Numbered from the stretch's first letter, positions 28,770 to 38,368 are shown. The stretch: 64,000 nt of DNA from an uncultured Enterobacterales bacterium (GCA_946478305.1 CAMLBO010000008.1:26870-90869), one strand, 5' to 3'. Numbers and translations: made by a program. Notes: generated from the letters alone by a model not told the origin.

Positions 28770-31196
28770 TTAGAAATCGACATTCACTCCCAGCTGGACA
28801 TTACGCCCTGGCATCACGGCCAGCGCCTGATTGTAGGCATCCTGCTTGGTGTTATCGGTGAGCTGACGGCTGCTCAGGTAATCCCAGTATTTACGGTCGG
28901 TCAGGTTATACACACCGCCGTTAACTCTCACGTGCTTGGCCGCCTGCCAGTAGGCCGTCAAATCCACCATGCCGTAACCCGGCACGCGCATATAGTCGGT
29001 GGAGGAATCGGTTAGCGCCGAGCCGTTGTTCGTGTAGCTCTGGCGGTTAGTAGCGGTGGCTTTTTTGCCTTTGACGAAAGTGGCGGTGACCGCCGTGCCA
29101 TAAAGGCCTGACGGATCATCCCATGCCATTCCGGCGATGGCTTTCATGGGTGGAACGCTGTCGAGATCCACGTATTTATCGCCGTCATAACCCGATTTGG
29201 ACTTGCCTTCGCTATAACCGAGCGCCAGCGTGGTACTCAGGCCATTAACGCGGCTAAACCAGCTGCCGTAGTTGAGTTTGGTGCTGACTTCGCCGCCGTA
29301 GATATAGGCTTTATCGCGGTTTTCGGCCTGATAAATCGTGTAGATGTTAGACGGTACATTGCCAAACATCGCCGGGTTCGCCGAACGGCTGTAACGGGTG
29401 TTGGCGATAAAGTTTTTGTAGGTGTTGTAGAACATGGCGGTTTTGAACGTCACACCTTCAGTGGCTTCACCCTTCATGCCCCATTCGAAATTATTGCTGG
29501 TTTCGGTTTTCAGATCCGTGTTGCCAATCAGTGCGTACTGCTGACGGCCGGCATAAGAGGAGCCCAGGTTCCATGAGCCGTATAATTGGCTGGCGTCCGG
29601 GAACTGTGCGCCGCGCTTGTATTGCAGGTAGGTCATCAGCGTCGGCGTAATGTCATACATGAAGCTGAATGACGGTAGCACCTGGGTGTCGGTATTGGGC
29701 TGACTGTAGAGCGTGCTGACTTCAGCGTCGTCCAATACTGCGCTGCCGGTGGTCAGTTCAGACAGGTTACGCGGCTTGGTTTTCTGATAGGCCATGCGTA
29801 CCGCCGGGACGACGGAGAAGTCATGACCGTCGACATCAAACTTGATGTTGTCCTGCACAAAACCGCCCAGCGCATAACTGCGGCTGTCAGATTCCGGTTT
29901 CATGATCGAACTGTTGGTGGTCTCGCCCTCTTCCTGACGGAACGGGCGCGAGGTTTGGGAAACGCGTGCGTTAAGCCCGGCGCTGAGGGCATGGCGCCCG
30001 AGCGTTTTAAGCCAACGGGTTTCGCCGCCGTAAGTCTCCACGTCATAGTCGGAATAGACCGTTTCCAGGGTGGTGGCATCGGCGGGCATCTGGGTCAGGT
30101 CATGGGCCTGGGTCTGTTGGTAATAGATTTTGGAGACCACGGCATCAACGTAATCATTGAAAGGTGTCCATTCGTCTTTCAGGCTGAGGCCCCAGCGGCG
30201 GGTATTACTCTGCTGTTGGGCGGTGCCTAAAATGACATTGCCTGCGTTATCCCAGCTGTCGTAATGGGTGTGATTGACCTTCTCGTAATAGTCGAGCGTG
30301 CCGGTCAATTTATGCACGTCGTTGGGCTGCCAGATCCCGGAGGTCATCACCGCCGTTGAGTGCCAGTTAGCCGGGTAGGCGTCAATCGTTCCGCTGTTGT
30401 TACGGGTTTCCTGCCCGTCACGGCGGCTGATGGCGACCACACCACGCAGGGTCTCATCACCGGCGGCGGCGGTAATACCGTTGTGCCAGCTGCGGTCGGA
30501 AGAGTCGTAATCTGACTGATAGCCGAAGTAGGTAGTTTTGTCCGGGGTGAGGTAGTCATCCGCTGATTTAGGCAGGAAGGAGACCGCGCCGCCGATGGAC
30601 GTGTTGGCGCGTTCTGCCGATGTGGCCCCGGATTCGATATCTACCTGACCGTACATGTACGGATCGATGTAATCGCGTCCAATGCCGGATGTCCCGAGGC
30701 CCGCGCGGCTGGCGTAACTGCGGCCGGTGGCATTAGGCTGCGCAATGCCGTCGACGTCGATGCCGACACGGTTACTTTCCAGGCCACGGATGTTGTAGCC
30801 GGTATAGCCAGCTCGGTCGAAACCGCTTTTACCCGCTGACGAACCGCCGCTGGAGCCGGTTGCGCTGATTAACGGCTCATAACGCATGATGGTGCCAAAA
30901 TCATTGCCGCCTTTATTCTGCATATCGGCGGCGGTGAGGGTGGTTTTCGATCCCGGCGTCTTGTCTTCGGCGACGGCGGTAACGGTCATCACCTCTTCAC
31001 TGTTCTGCGCCAGATCCTGCGCAGAACGGACGACCGGTTTCTTTTTCCCTGTGGCCTGCGTCTGGTTTTTTCCTGTGACTGGCTGAACCGTATTGGTAAC
31101 GTTTTCCGCTGCGTGAGTGTGTAACGTGGTACTGAGAAGCGTACCCAGAAAAATAGCGTTTTTAACGATTCCCTGCGTTTTAAAAGGTTTGAGCAT
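28770..31196 (-). CDS. TonB-dependent receptor, haem/haemoglobin-transferrin type
   Basis: An 808-residue outer-membrane receptor. The signal peptide ends near TLHTHA-AEN. A Lys/Gln-rich linker precedes the TonB box EVMTVTAV (about residue 70). Plug: YNIRGLESNRVGIDVDGI and DIESGATSAERANTSIGGAVSF. The barrel has QYKRGAQFPDASQLYGSW and ALIGNTDLKTETSNNFEWG, which occupy the place of the FRAP and NPNL motifs of haem receptors but are degenerate. The terminus VQLGVNVDF is aromatic. The family is usually used for haem, haemoglobin or transferrin; given the neighbours a siderophore ligand is possible. ATG 31196 is taken as start; a GTG at 31214 is in frame. Confidence 0.8.
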   Translation of the reverse strand: MLKPFKTQGIVKNAIFLGTLLSTTLHTHAAENVTNTVQPVTGKNQTQATGKKKPVVRSAQDLAQNSEEVMTVTAVAEDKTPGSKTTLTAADMQNKGGNDFGTIMRYEPLISATGSSGGSSAGKSGFDRAGYTGYNIRGLESNRVGIDVDGIAQPNATGRSYASRAGLGTSGIGRDYIDPYMYGQVDIESGATSAERANTSIGGAVSFLPKSADDYLTPDKTTYFGYQSDYDSSDRSWHNGITAAAGDETLRGVVAISRRDGQETRNNSGTIDAYPANWHSTAVMTSGIWQPNDVHKLTGTLDYYEKVNHTHYDSWDNAGNVILGTAQQQSNTRRWGLSLKDEWTPFNDYVDAVVSKIYYQQTQAHDLTQMPADATTLETVYSDYDVETYGGETRWLKTLGRHALSAGLNARVSQTSRPFRQEEGETTNSSIMKPESDSRSYALGGFVQDNIKFDVDGHDFSVVPAVRMAYQKTKPRNLSELTTGSAVLDDAEVSTLYSQPNTDTQVLPSFSFMYDITPTLMTYLQYKRGAQFPDASQLYGSWNLGSSYAGRQQYALIGNTDLKTETSNNFEWGMKGEATEGVTFKTAMFYNTYKNFIANTRYSRSANPAMFGNVPSNIYTIYQAENRDKAYIYGGEVSTKLNYGSWFSRVNGLSTTLALGYSEGKSKSGYDGDKYVDLDSVPPMKAIAGMAWDDPSGLYGTAVTATFVKGKKATATNRQSYTNNGSALTDSSTDYMRVPGYGMVDLTAYWQAAKHVRVNGGVYNLTDRKYWDYLSSRQLTDNTKQDAYNQALAVMPGRNVQLGVNVDF

Positions 31197-31393
31197 TTTA
31201 GTTTTATTCCACACTAATTATTAAAATTTGCTCATCACTTGCTGCCATTTTATCCGCCATCCTGACAAAAGATTTTCGAATAAAAATTAATCAGAAAAGG
31301 GGTTTCCTGTAAGATCCCTCACTCCAGAGGAGGCCATTTATCCTTGTAAAATATGAGTTTATTTTTCACGATGTCTCATTTTTGGCTTGTTGC

Positions 31394-31418
31394 GGATGAT
31401 AATCGTTATCACTATAAT
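31394..31418. promoter_or_regulatory. Fur box between the receptor and the siderophore-interacting protein genes
   Basis: GGATGATAATCGTTATCACT (31394-31413) is a near-consensus Fur dyad in the 375-bp divergent region. It lies about 155 bp from the reductase start and about 200 bp from the receptor start. Confidence 0.85.
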
Positions 31419-31570
31419 GGCAAGTGAAATGTTATTCTGGATGCAATTTATCAACAAAGCATCAACCATGTATCCGACAGGAACGATCGCAAATCAGCCG
31501 CCACGGAAGAGGGCAATGCACCTGTCTGAATTCAATTTTTAATGCACACGCGACCCAAAGAGAGAGAAAG

Positions 31571-32386
31571 ATGGAACAGAGCAATGTTGAAATAAACCAA
31601 TCCGCTGCGCCAGTCAGAGTGAAGAACGAACTGGCCTTCCGCCGCCTGATTGTGAAACAGGTTGAGACCGTCGCGGGCTGTTTTAAGCGCGTTGTGTTGG
31701 GTGGGGAACAGCTTAAAGGGTTCTCCTCACGCGGTTTTGACGACCATACCAAACTGTTTTTCCCGGCCACGGCAGGGGAAGAGGTTGCACCACCGACGGT
31801 CAGCGATGACGGCATCGTCTGGCCGGATGGCCCGCGGCCGCAAAGCCGGGACTATACGCCGCTCAGCTTTAATGCAGAAACTCAGGAACTGACGCTGGAT
31901 TTCTTCCTGCATGATGGCGGTGTGGCAAGCCAGTGGGCTGAAAACGTCCAACCGGGTGATCCGCTGGTCATCGGCGGTCCGCGCGGATCGCTGGTGGTCC
32001 CGCTGACCTACGGCTGGCAACTTTACGTGTGCGACGAAACCGGGTTACCGGCGGTTAAACGTCGCCTGGCTGAGCTGCGTAATGGCGGGGTCAATCCGCA
32101 TATCACGCTGATAGTCAGGGCACAAAATGCGCAGTGTGCGGAGTACCTGGATCTTGGTCCGGCGATCAACGTCGAGTGGGTCATTACAGATGGGAAAAGT
32201 ACCGAACAGGCTGATATCGCCGTGATGAGTAAGCTGAAAGGTTTGAGCTTGCCGGATGCGAATTACTTCATCTGGCTGACCGGTGAAGGGCAGTTTGTCA
32301 AAGCCATGAACGATCACTTCACGCAGACGCAGGGGATGGATCCGACCTTCGTGCGTTCGGTGGCCTATTGGCATGACAAAGCCTGA
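31571..32386 (+). CDS. Siderophore-interacting protein (ViuB/YqjH-type ferric reductase)
   Basis: A 271-residue FAD-binding flavoreductase of the SIP family, which releases iron from ferric siderophores by reduction in the cytoplasm. FAD-binding domain with FDDHTKLFFP and RDYTPLSFN (the R-x-Y-T flavin motif, about 95-103); NAD(P)H domain with YVCDETGLPAVKRRL and YFIWLTGEGQFVKAMNDHF. ATG 31571 gives the usual SIP N-terminus; a frame from 31424 runs through the Fur box. It offers a second way, besides Fes, to free iron. Confidence 0.9.
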   Translation: MEQSNVEINQSAAPVRVKNELAFRRLIVKQVETVAGCFKRVVLGGEQLKGFSSRGFDDHTKLFFPATAGEEVAPPTVSDDGIVWPDGPRPQSRDYTPLSFNAETQELTLDFFLHDGGVASQWAENVQPGDPLVIGGPRGSLVVPLTYGWQLYVCDETGLPAVKRRLAELRNGGVNPHITLIVRAQNAQCAEYLDLGPAINVEWVITDGKSTEQADIAVMSKLKGLSLPDANYFIWLTGEGQFVKAMNDHFTQTQGMDPTFVRSVAYWHDKA

Positions 32387-32481
32387 CCAACGCCTTTCTG
32401 ACCCTTGGCCGGGGTGAAAAATTAATGCTCGGGCCATTTCAGCCGATACTCTTATAACACTACCTTTTTTCAGAGATCGGC

Positions 32482-32778
32482 ATGAAATACATCGGCACAT
32501 TAGTGGCAACCGCGGCCATAAGCCTGCTGGCAGGGTGCTCAAGCATCGATAAACCGGTCGGTTCGCCCGGCTATCGCCCGCTCAACGCCAGCGGAGTCAG
32601 CGGCGAAGCCAGCTATACCACTTCGATCATTGCACCGCTCGAGCGTAGCCGCAGGGAAGATACCTTCCGGAAAATCTACGACTTCTGCGGCGGCAAGTAC
32701 GACATCACCGGTGAGAGTAATGACAGCCGGGAAGTTCATCTGTCATTTTTGTGTGACAATTCATCTAAATCCTTATAA
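32482..32778 (+). CDS. Small hypothetical lipoprotein
   Basis: A 98-residue lipoprotein. Signal peptide with lipobox LLAGC (Cys about 19), then SSIDKPVGSPGYRPLNASGVSGEASY and a C-terminal part with two further cysteines (FCGGKYD and LSFLCDN) that may form a disulfide. I do not recognise a characterised family. It stands alone between the iron island and the glycosylation operon. Confidence 0.75.
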   Translation: MKYIGTLVATAAISLLAGCSSIDKPVGSPGYRPLNASGVSGEASYTTSIIAPLERSRREDTFRKIYDFCGGKYDITGESNDSREVHLSFLCDNSSKSL

Positions 32779-32797
32779 GGATATAGCGCATGAATTA

Positions 32798-34573
32798 CTA
32801 ATTATGATAAATCTTAAAACTAAAACTCTTTTGGACGGGCTGACCATCTATATAGGCCTGCCCATCTTGATAGAGTTGAATGGGATCTTCATGTGGCCCG
32901 TAATGGGTACCCACAAACTGAGGGTTTATAATTTGGGGCTTCAGCGCCCACCATGTCACGGCATTACCTGGTGCAATATTACTTGAAGTAAGGACTAATC
33001 GATATGTTTGTCCCACAGTCAACGGGGTAGTGACAAAATCAAAACTTACCCAAGTATTATCAGTAATATCACTAAGCTTGATATCTTTTTGCGTCAGAGT
33101 GTGATTTTGTGAGTCCACAATTTTTAAAGAAACTTCACCGGTGCTGTTATTTTTATTTTGATAAGTGCCAAAAAGTAGCTGTACCTTGTTTATTTTATTG
33201 TATTTGGCAACGAAATTCTGTCTGAATTCTCTATCTTTAGTAAGTTCACCAGATGTTGTATTGCTTAGACTTTGCCCATAAAATTCCTGTCTTAAACTAC
33301 TGTACGAAGGATAGAATGAGAAGGCTAGCAGGCTTATAAGGAAAATAATTAATGGGGTTCTAAGTGTATTGATGGTTATTTTTTCGATTAAAATTGCATA
33401 AACGATTACCAGTGCGGGTAAAAATCCAAAAAAGTATCTTGCTTGCATAGCTCCTGTATAACCTGTACGCAGATTCATTGACCGAACAGTATGGAAGTAG
33501 AAAATAGCGAAAATAATGAAAGAGCTTATGAAAATTGTTAATAACTTCCACTTGGGAGAGCATTTATATGATTCTTTATATAAACTGGCAATGATTAATA
33601 TCGGTGAAGTTGCAAGGGTAATACCAAGAAGTATTCTCCTTATTTGTAAGTCTTCAATATAGCCATGGCCATATGGAGATAATAACGTGGTCATATTGGA
33701 CTGATAAAATGCGATTAAGTGTTCATAAAGCGTGTAGCGTGGGTAATTGGGGTTCATTACCAGAAACCAATCGCTTGGGTCGCCCTGAGGTGCAGGAAAG
33801 AGCTTGCCAAAATGTTTATAAACAATAAGAAAGTATATGGCTACACAGCTAATAGAAAAAATGATCAGGAAAAAATCTAATATTTTCAAATTAAATATAA
33901 ATTTCTTAAGTTTAACATTCTGTATAATTATAAATACAGAGATCATACACACCATAGATAGGGCGCCGGTTGCTTTACTCAATGCAGTAATAACACACCC
34001 AAGTAATAAATAACCTATTACTTTCCTGGTCGTCGCATGGTAGTAATAGAGGACTAATGAATAGGTGACTAACGCACATCCGAATATCATCAATGTATCG
34101 TTATTAATTGACGCGCTCAAAAGAATAAACATAGGAATACATAAAAGAATAATCAATGCTAAAAAAATAGAAGATTTTCTTATACCCATTTTGTTTAACG
34201 CGGCATATATAACCAGTAGTGTACCCATTGAAGTTAGGATGTTTATTATACGCAGAGGTCTTGTAGAATAGACATCGAATAGATGATACAGCTTCGCTAT
34301 ATTACCTGTAATGAAATAATATAATGCTGGGTGAGGAAGATAGTTGTATTTATCTGTTTCATAAATAAAACCTGCAGAATAGTTAGGGAATCCATTTTTA
34401 ACTACGTCATAAATATACCCCATGTGTGCGAATTCATCGGGAGGGATACCCATGTCTATGCTCGAGTAATACCCATAGCATAAAGCTAAAAAAACAAATA
34501 GTATAAAAACTATTACGTTGTTTTTTTTTGCTAAATTCAGTAGTGCGGTAGCTATTTTATTGTCTAATTTCAT
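32798..34573 (-). CDS. Multi-pass membrane glycosyltransferase (GT39-like/DUF2142-like)
   Basis: A 591-residue inner-membrane protein with about eleven hydrophobic segments over the first 420 residues and a soluble, periplasm-like C-terminal domain of about 170 residues. The first loop has SSIDMGIPPDEFAHMGYIYD; the D-E pair and NYLPHPALYYFITG resemble GT-C enzymes that use polyprenyl-phosphate sugars. Codon use is strongly AT-rich. Last gene of a four-gene operon. It probably transfers the sugar made by the operon's GT2 enzyme to a surface glycan or lipid; the acceptor is unknown. Confidence 0.65.
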   Translation of the reverse strand: MKLDNKIATALLNLAKKNNVIVFILFVFLALCYGYYSSIDMGIPPDEFAHMGYIYDVVKNGFPNYSAGFIYETDKYNYLPHPALYYFITGNIAKLYHLFDVYSTRPLRIINILTSMGTLLVIYAALNKMGIRKSSIFLALIILLCIPMFILLSASINNDTLMIFGCALVTYSLVLYYYHATTRKVIGYLLLGCVITALSKATGALSMVCMISVFIIIQNVKLKKFIFNLKILDFFLIIFSISCVAIYFLIVYKHFGKLFPAPQGDPSDWFLVMNPNYPRYTLYEHLIAFYQSNMTTLLSPYGHGYIEDLQIRRILLGITLATSPILIIASLYKESYKCSPKWKLLTIFISSFIIFAIFYFHTVRSMNLRTGYTGAMQARYFFGFLPALVIVYAILIEKITINTLRTPLIIFLISLLAFSFYPSYSSLRQEFYGQSLSNTTSGELTKDREFRQNFVAKYNKINKVQLLFGTYQNKNNSTGEVSLKIVDSQNHTLTQKDIKLSDITDNTWVSFDFVTTPLTVGQTYRLVLTSSNIAPGNAVTWWALKPQIINPQFVGTHYGPHEDPIQLYQDGQAYIDGQPVQKSFSFKIYHN

Positions 34574-34586
34574 GGAGTTATAACTC

Positions 34587-35492
34587 TTAAAGAGATTCTT
34601 GTTTCATTCGAATGAAATGCGCATAAACGTAGAAAATAACATCACCTATTACAGTAACTACTCGACCAAGGACCACGGCAAGTAATAGCTCTGATTCTGG
34701 AATTATATTGCTCAGACAGAATAAAATGACCAACTCTCTGACCCCAACACCTGCAGGGGCTCCGGGTGTAATTAGCCCCGCCAGCCAGGCAATAATATAT
34801 GTTCCGCCAGCATAAAAAAGAACATCAGGCCCTAAATATTCAGCATGTGTGATGTTTTTTAGAATGGCTACAAAAATGAACGCTGAGAAAATCAGGAAAG
34901 TAATTTGTAATAGACCGGCAATGGCCATTTTTTTACTGAGAAAAAACTGTAAACAGGCCAAGAGTATCATTAAACTTATTATTAACAGACTGATGCCCAT
35001 TAGTAATGGAAAGGAGGGGGCTAAAGCAGATAACACAATCCAACCTGCAGCAACACCACTAATAATGATGATACCTTGTTCATAAAGAGATGATGTTAGT
35101 ACCTTTTTTGCAGGTAATCCTGCAGCCATGCTGAGTGCCTGGCGCCCTGCTAGATGGAATATATTTCCTGGCACGTATTTTGCCAACTGAGAAATTCCAT
35201 AAACTCTTACGGCCCATGCCTTGGAAACCTCTACATTTAAATGTAGAAGAATCGATCTCCAGCTTAATGCAAGAAAAATGTTAATTACGCTATAACATAA
35301 AGCGAGTAAAATAATGATTACCCATACTGAGGTATGCACTTTTTCAAGGTGAGCCCCCCTCCAATAGCCGTGTAACCGAATGGCAATAAATATGATTCCT
35401 ATCATAGCTAAAGTACTACCTGCCAGACTAAAAATCTTCTTCATTTTTTTTGAGTTTATTTTCAAAAACGACGGCATAGAACCATTGTCCAT
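34587..35492 (-). CDS. Flippase-like membrane protein (LPG synthase TM/UPF0104 family)
   Basis: A 301-residue protein with seven or eight membrane helices and the motifs LSWRSILLHLN, GISQLAKYVPGNIFHLAGRQ and TPGAPAGVGVRELVILF, typical of the lysylphosphatidylglycerol-synthase transmembrane superfamily (also called AglD/UPF0104). Members occur with GT2 and GT39 genes and may flip lipid-linked sugars. It overlaps the methyltransferase by 31 bp if ATG 35492 is used; ATG 35477 is an alternative. Low GC. Confidence 0.7.
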   Translation of the reverse strand: MDNGSMPSFLKINSKKMKKIFSLAGSTLAMIGIIFIAIRLHGYWRGAHLEKVHTSVWVIIILLALCYSVINIFLALSWRSILLHLNVEVSKAWAVRVYGISQLAKYVPGNIFHLAGRQALSMAAGLPAKKVLTSSLYEQGIIIISGVAAGWIVLSALAPSFPLLMGISLLIISLMILLACLQFFLSKKMAIAGLLQITFLIFSAFIFVAILKNITHAEYLGPDVLFYAGGTYIIAWLAGLITPGAPAGVGVRELVILFCLSNIIPESELLLAVVLGRVVTVIGDVIFYVYAHFIRMKQESL

Positions 35493-36100
35493 GGTAATGG
35501 GGTTTTAACGTCAACAATAGTGAAATACTGACTTACCAGTTTAAGAAATTTGTTTTTTGACCAATTTTGTAGATGACCGGGAGTGTTGCCTAAAGAAGAA
35601 ATATATTTACCACGAGCAAGGTTTAATACGCACCAGATAGGTTCCCTTGGAACGCTTAGGATAACATAGTCGGTAGCAACTCTTTGTAACGCGCGCAGCC
35701 CTGCTTCAGGATCTTCCAAATGCTCGAGGACTTCGCAACAAACCATTAAGTCAGCGCTATCTTCACCCTCTATCAGGTCATAAATACTTCTGGATTTGAA
35801 AATAGTTGGAGATATACCCGAAGATCTTGCATTCTGTTGTGCAATATCTATTATCTGAGTTGAGAAGTCACAACCCCGGGCATTCATCCCATTTTTACTC
35901 CAGTTCAGTATCCAATAACCTTCACCACACCCTACTTCATGTATTTCTTTAGGGTTAACTTGCTCAACGAACGATGATAATGAGGATTCAAAACCATTCA
36001 TCATCCATTTTACTATAGGGTTTTTTGCTCCATACTTATCATATGAATTCCCGATAACGATGCCATTTTCTTTCTTGCCACCAGCAACTTTTATACTCAT
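35462..36100 (-). CDS. Class I SAM-dependent methyltransferase
   Basis: A 212-residue methyltransferase. Motif I is EVGCGEGYWILNWSKNG (about 52-68), then GCDFSTQIIDIAQQNA and MVCCEVLEHLEDPE, the methyltransf_11/23 pattern. GNTPGHLQNWSKNKFLKLVSQYF matches methyltransferases in surface-polysaccharide clusters. AGGAAG precedes the ATG. It probably modifies a sugar or lipid-linked intermediate in this operon. Confidence 0.8.
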   Translation of the reverse strand: MSIKVAGGKKENGIVIGNSYDKYGAKNPIVKWMMNGFESSLSSFVEQVNPKEIHEVGCGEGYWILNWSKNGMNARGCDFSTQIIDIAQQNARSSGISPTIFKSRSIYDLIEGEDSADLMVCCEVLEHLEDPEAGLRALQRVATDYVILSVPREPIWCVLNLARGKYISSLGNTPGHLQNWSKNKFLKLVSQYFTIVDVKTPLPWTMVLCRRF

Positions 36101-36149
36101 GTCTTCTTTCTTCCTAAATTTTAACCGATTTAATTTTCATTTATGCATT

Positions 36150-37109
36150 TCAATGGTGTTTATTACTATTTTCTTCTTTTTTTAATTGAGCTGTTTTGAA
36201 TCTTAAATCTTCAAGAAGTTTACGATTGGCTGCAAGAAGATCTGCAACAAAAGCAATTAAAATAGTTTGGAATCCCATGCCGAGTAAGACTGAAGCAAGG
36301 ATCAATGATTGAATATTACCTTCTCCCTCACCGGAAAAGAATTTAAAAACAAACCGTAATCCAATTAAAAATCCGGCTGCAAACAATGTTGCGCCAATGC
36401 AGCCAAAAAAGCGAAATGGCCGATAGATAGCAAATATTCTAACGATAGTAATGACACTGCGTTGTATATAAGAGGGGATACTTTTAACCAACTTTGACGG
36501 ACGAAGATCTTCATTGACTCGAATAGGGACAGAAGTAATGGCGATATTCTTTTGCCCAGCCTGAATAATAGTTTCAAGTGTGTAGGTGTAATTACTGAAA
36601 ACAATCAGTTTTTGTGCTGTTTCGCGGCTTATGGCTCTGAAACCACTTGGGGCATCGGGTATATCTGTTTGGCTGGCGGCACGCACAACCCAACTTCCTA
36701 ATTTTTGCAGGAACTTCTTGGCTGGTGAGAAGTGGTCGATTGTCTGAATTGGGCGGGCGCCTATTACAAACTCGGCACGATGTTGCAGAATGGGCTCAAC
36801 CAGAGCCGGGATATCATCGGCATTGTACTGGTTATCTGCATCAGTATTCACAATCACATCTGCGCCATGGTCAAGACATGCATTTATGCCGGTCATGAAC
36901 GCATGTGCCAGACCTTTATTGACTCTGTGCTTGACGATGTGGTCAACGCCATTCGCGAGTGCGACGTCAACAGTGTCATCCTGACTGCCATCATCAATGA
37001 TTAACCACTCAACGCTATCAAACCCGGTAACCTGGCGGGGAAGTGCTTGCAGAGCAATGGCGAGAGTCTTGCCCTCATTGTAGCAGGGCATCTGAATAAT
37101 CAGCTTCAC
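36150..37109 (-). CDS. GT2 polyprenyl-phosphate sugar synthase (GtrB/DPM-like)
   Basis: A 319-residue glycosyltransferase. GT-A domain with IIQMPCYNEGKTLAIAL, IIDDGSQDDT, HRVNKGLAHAFMTGI, NTDADNQYNADDIP (catalytic DxD region) and DAPSGFRAISRE; then two C-terminal membrane helices (about 235-305) and a charged tail. This matches enzymes that move a nucleotide-sugar residue onto undecaprenyl phosphate. GTG 37109 is chosen because GGAG lies 8 bases upstream; the in-frame GTG at 37142 has no site. First gene of the operon. Confidence 0.82.
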   Translation of the reverse strand: MKLIIQMPCYNEGKTLAIALQALPRQVTGFDSVEWLIIDDGSQDDTVDVALANGVDHIVKHRVNKGLAHAFMTGINACLDHGADVIVNTDADNQYNADDIPALVEPILQHRAEFVIGARPIQTIDHFSPAKKFLQKLGSWVVRAASQTDIPDAPSGFRAISRETAQKLIVFSNYTYTLETIIQAGQKNIAITSVPIRVNEDLRPSKLVKSIPSYIQRSVITIVRIFAIYRPFRFFGCIGATLFAAGFLIGLRFVFKFFSGEGEGNIQSLILASVLLGMGFQTILIAFVADLLAANRKLLEDLRFKTAQLKKEENSNKHH

Positions 37110-37339
37110 ATCAATTTCTCCAATGTCTGAGATTTGCAGCACCTTCGATGCATTTCATGTTGATAAGCATATAAAGGATCTATGAATGCATATTTAAACA
37201 TTCAGCAACTCACAACTCTATGGAAATATCTCGATGAACGGAATTTATAAGTTTATTCGTTAATTTGAGCCGAACTTTCACACTAAACTTGCGCTTAACA
37301 TCAACCGCTCCAACGGCACCTCGTGGTAACGCCCGCACC

Positions 37340-38056
37340 TTACAACACCGGTTGCTGGAGATAGCGTGCCGCGAACAGCTGTTTGAGCTGGGTTAACTTC
37401 GGCATATCGTTGATGGTGATATACGGATTATCCGGGTTTTCTGCCATATAGTTCTGATGATAATCCTCGGCCGGATAGAAGTGATTCTGCGTTTCGATAC
37501 GGGTGACCAGCGGTTTGGAAAATACGTGGCTGGCATCGAGCTGAGTGATGTAGGCCTGCGCGACTTTTGCCTGTGATGCGCTCAGCGGGAAGAGCGCCGA
37601 ACGGTACTGCGGCCCGCTGTCCGGCCCCTGACGGTCCAGTTCTGTCGGGTTATGCGCCACGGAGAAAAATACCTGCAACAGGCTGCCGTAAGACACCACT
37701 GTTGGGTCGAACGTCACTTCAACAGATTCCGCATGGCCGGTGGTGCCGCTGCTGACGGTGTCATAATTGGCCGTTTCCGCCGTGCCGCCGGTATATCCCG
37801 CCACCACGTTTTTTACCCCCTTAACATGCTGGAATACCCCCTCGACGCCCCAGAAACAGCCGCCGGCAAACAGCGCCGTTTCGCTGTGAGATTGCCCCGG
37901 CGCTTCATCCTGCGCCGGAGGTTCAATGGCGACGGCGTCTTCCGCGCCGCCAAACGACCAGGCGATGCTGCACCACAGCAACGTCGTGACTGCGATAAAC
38001 ACGCCCCAGATGCCCGAGCGGCGAAGGGACAATAAACCTGCATTAGATGCTTTCAT
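37340..38056 (-). CDS. msrA: Exported peptide methionine sulfoxide reductase MsrA
   Basis: A 238-residue reductase of methionine-S-sulfoxide. An N-terminal hydrophobic segment (GIWGVFIAVTTLLWCSIAWSF) and a Pro/Glu linker target it to the periplasm, unlike cytosolic E. coli MsrA. Catalytic motif GGCFWGVE (Cys about 66), then AGYTGGTAETANYDTVSSGTTGHAE and QNHFYPAEDYHQNYM. ATG 38056 has GAGG 7 bases upstream. It lies 18 bp after a remnant of a dipZ-like gene whose intact relatives could supply it with electrons. Confidence 0.92.
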   Translation of the reverse strand: MKASNAGLLSLRRSGIWGVFIAVTTLLWCSIAWSFGGAEDAVAIEPPAQDEAPGQSHSETALFAGGCFWGVEGVFQHVKGVKNVVAGYTGGTAETANYDTVSSGTTGHAESVEVTFDPTVVSYGSLLQVFFSVAHNPTELDRQGPDSGPQYRSALFPLSASQAKVAQAYITQLDASHVFSKPLVTRIETQNHFYPAEDYHQNYMAENPDNPYITINDMPKLTQLKQLFAARYLQQPVL

Positions 38057-38074
38057 GCTAAACCTCACTCGTGA

Positions 38075-38368
38075 TTAACCAAAGGTGAAGGCGTAAGCCG
38101 TCACGCCGTTGTCTAGAAATTCGATGCTGAAGGTATGGTCGCCCTGATTGTCGGACTGACGGATCAACTGATACAGCCGCTGGTCGGTAACCACGCCGTC
38201 ACCGTCGGCAGAGATATCCGTGCCATGCATGGCTCCTGGCGCTTTGCCATCGAGCAGGACTTTAAAACGCACTGGCTTACCGTCTTTGCCAGGCCGCAGC
38301 ACCAGATGTAAATCTCGGGCATGAAACTGATAGGCGATGCGGCCTGGCGCGGAATTGAGTTGCGCGAA
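38075..38368 (-). pseudogene. 3' remnant of a DipZ-like thioredoxin/cytochrome-biogenesis gene
   Basis: 97 in-frame codons without a good start. They read NSAPGRIAYQFHARDLHLVL, then RPGKDGKPVRFKVLLDG, GTDISADGDGVVTDQRLYQ and end in YAFTFG, the conserved C-terminal beta domain of DipZ/redoxin proteins (normally about 550-600 residues). Upstream, the frame closes at a TAA (38369-38371) where sequence resemblance also ends. The CcdA-like membrane part and thioredoxin domain are missing. So a deletion removed most of the gene, leaving msrA intact. Confidence 0.75.
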
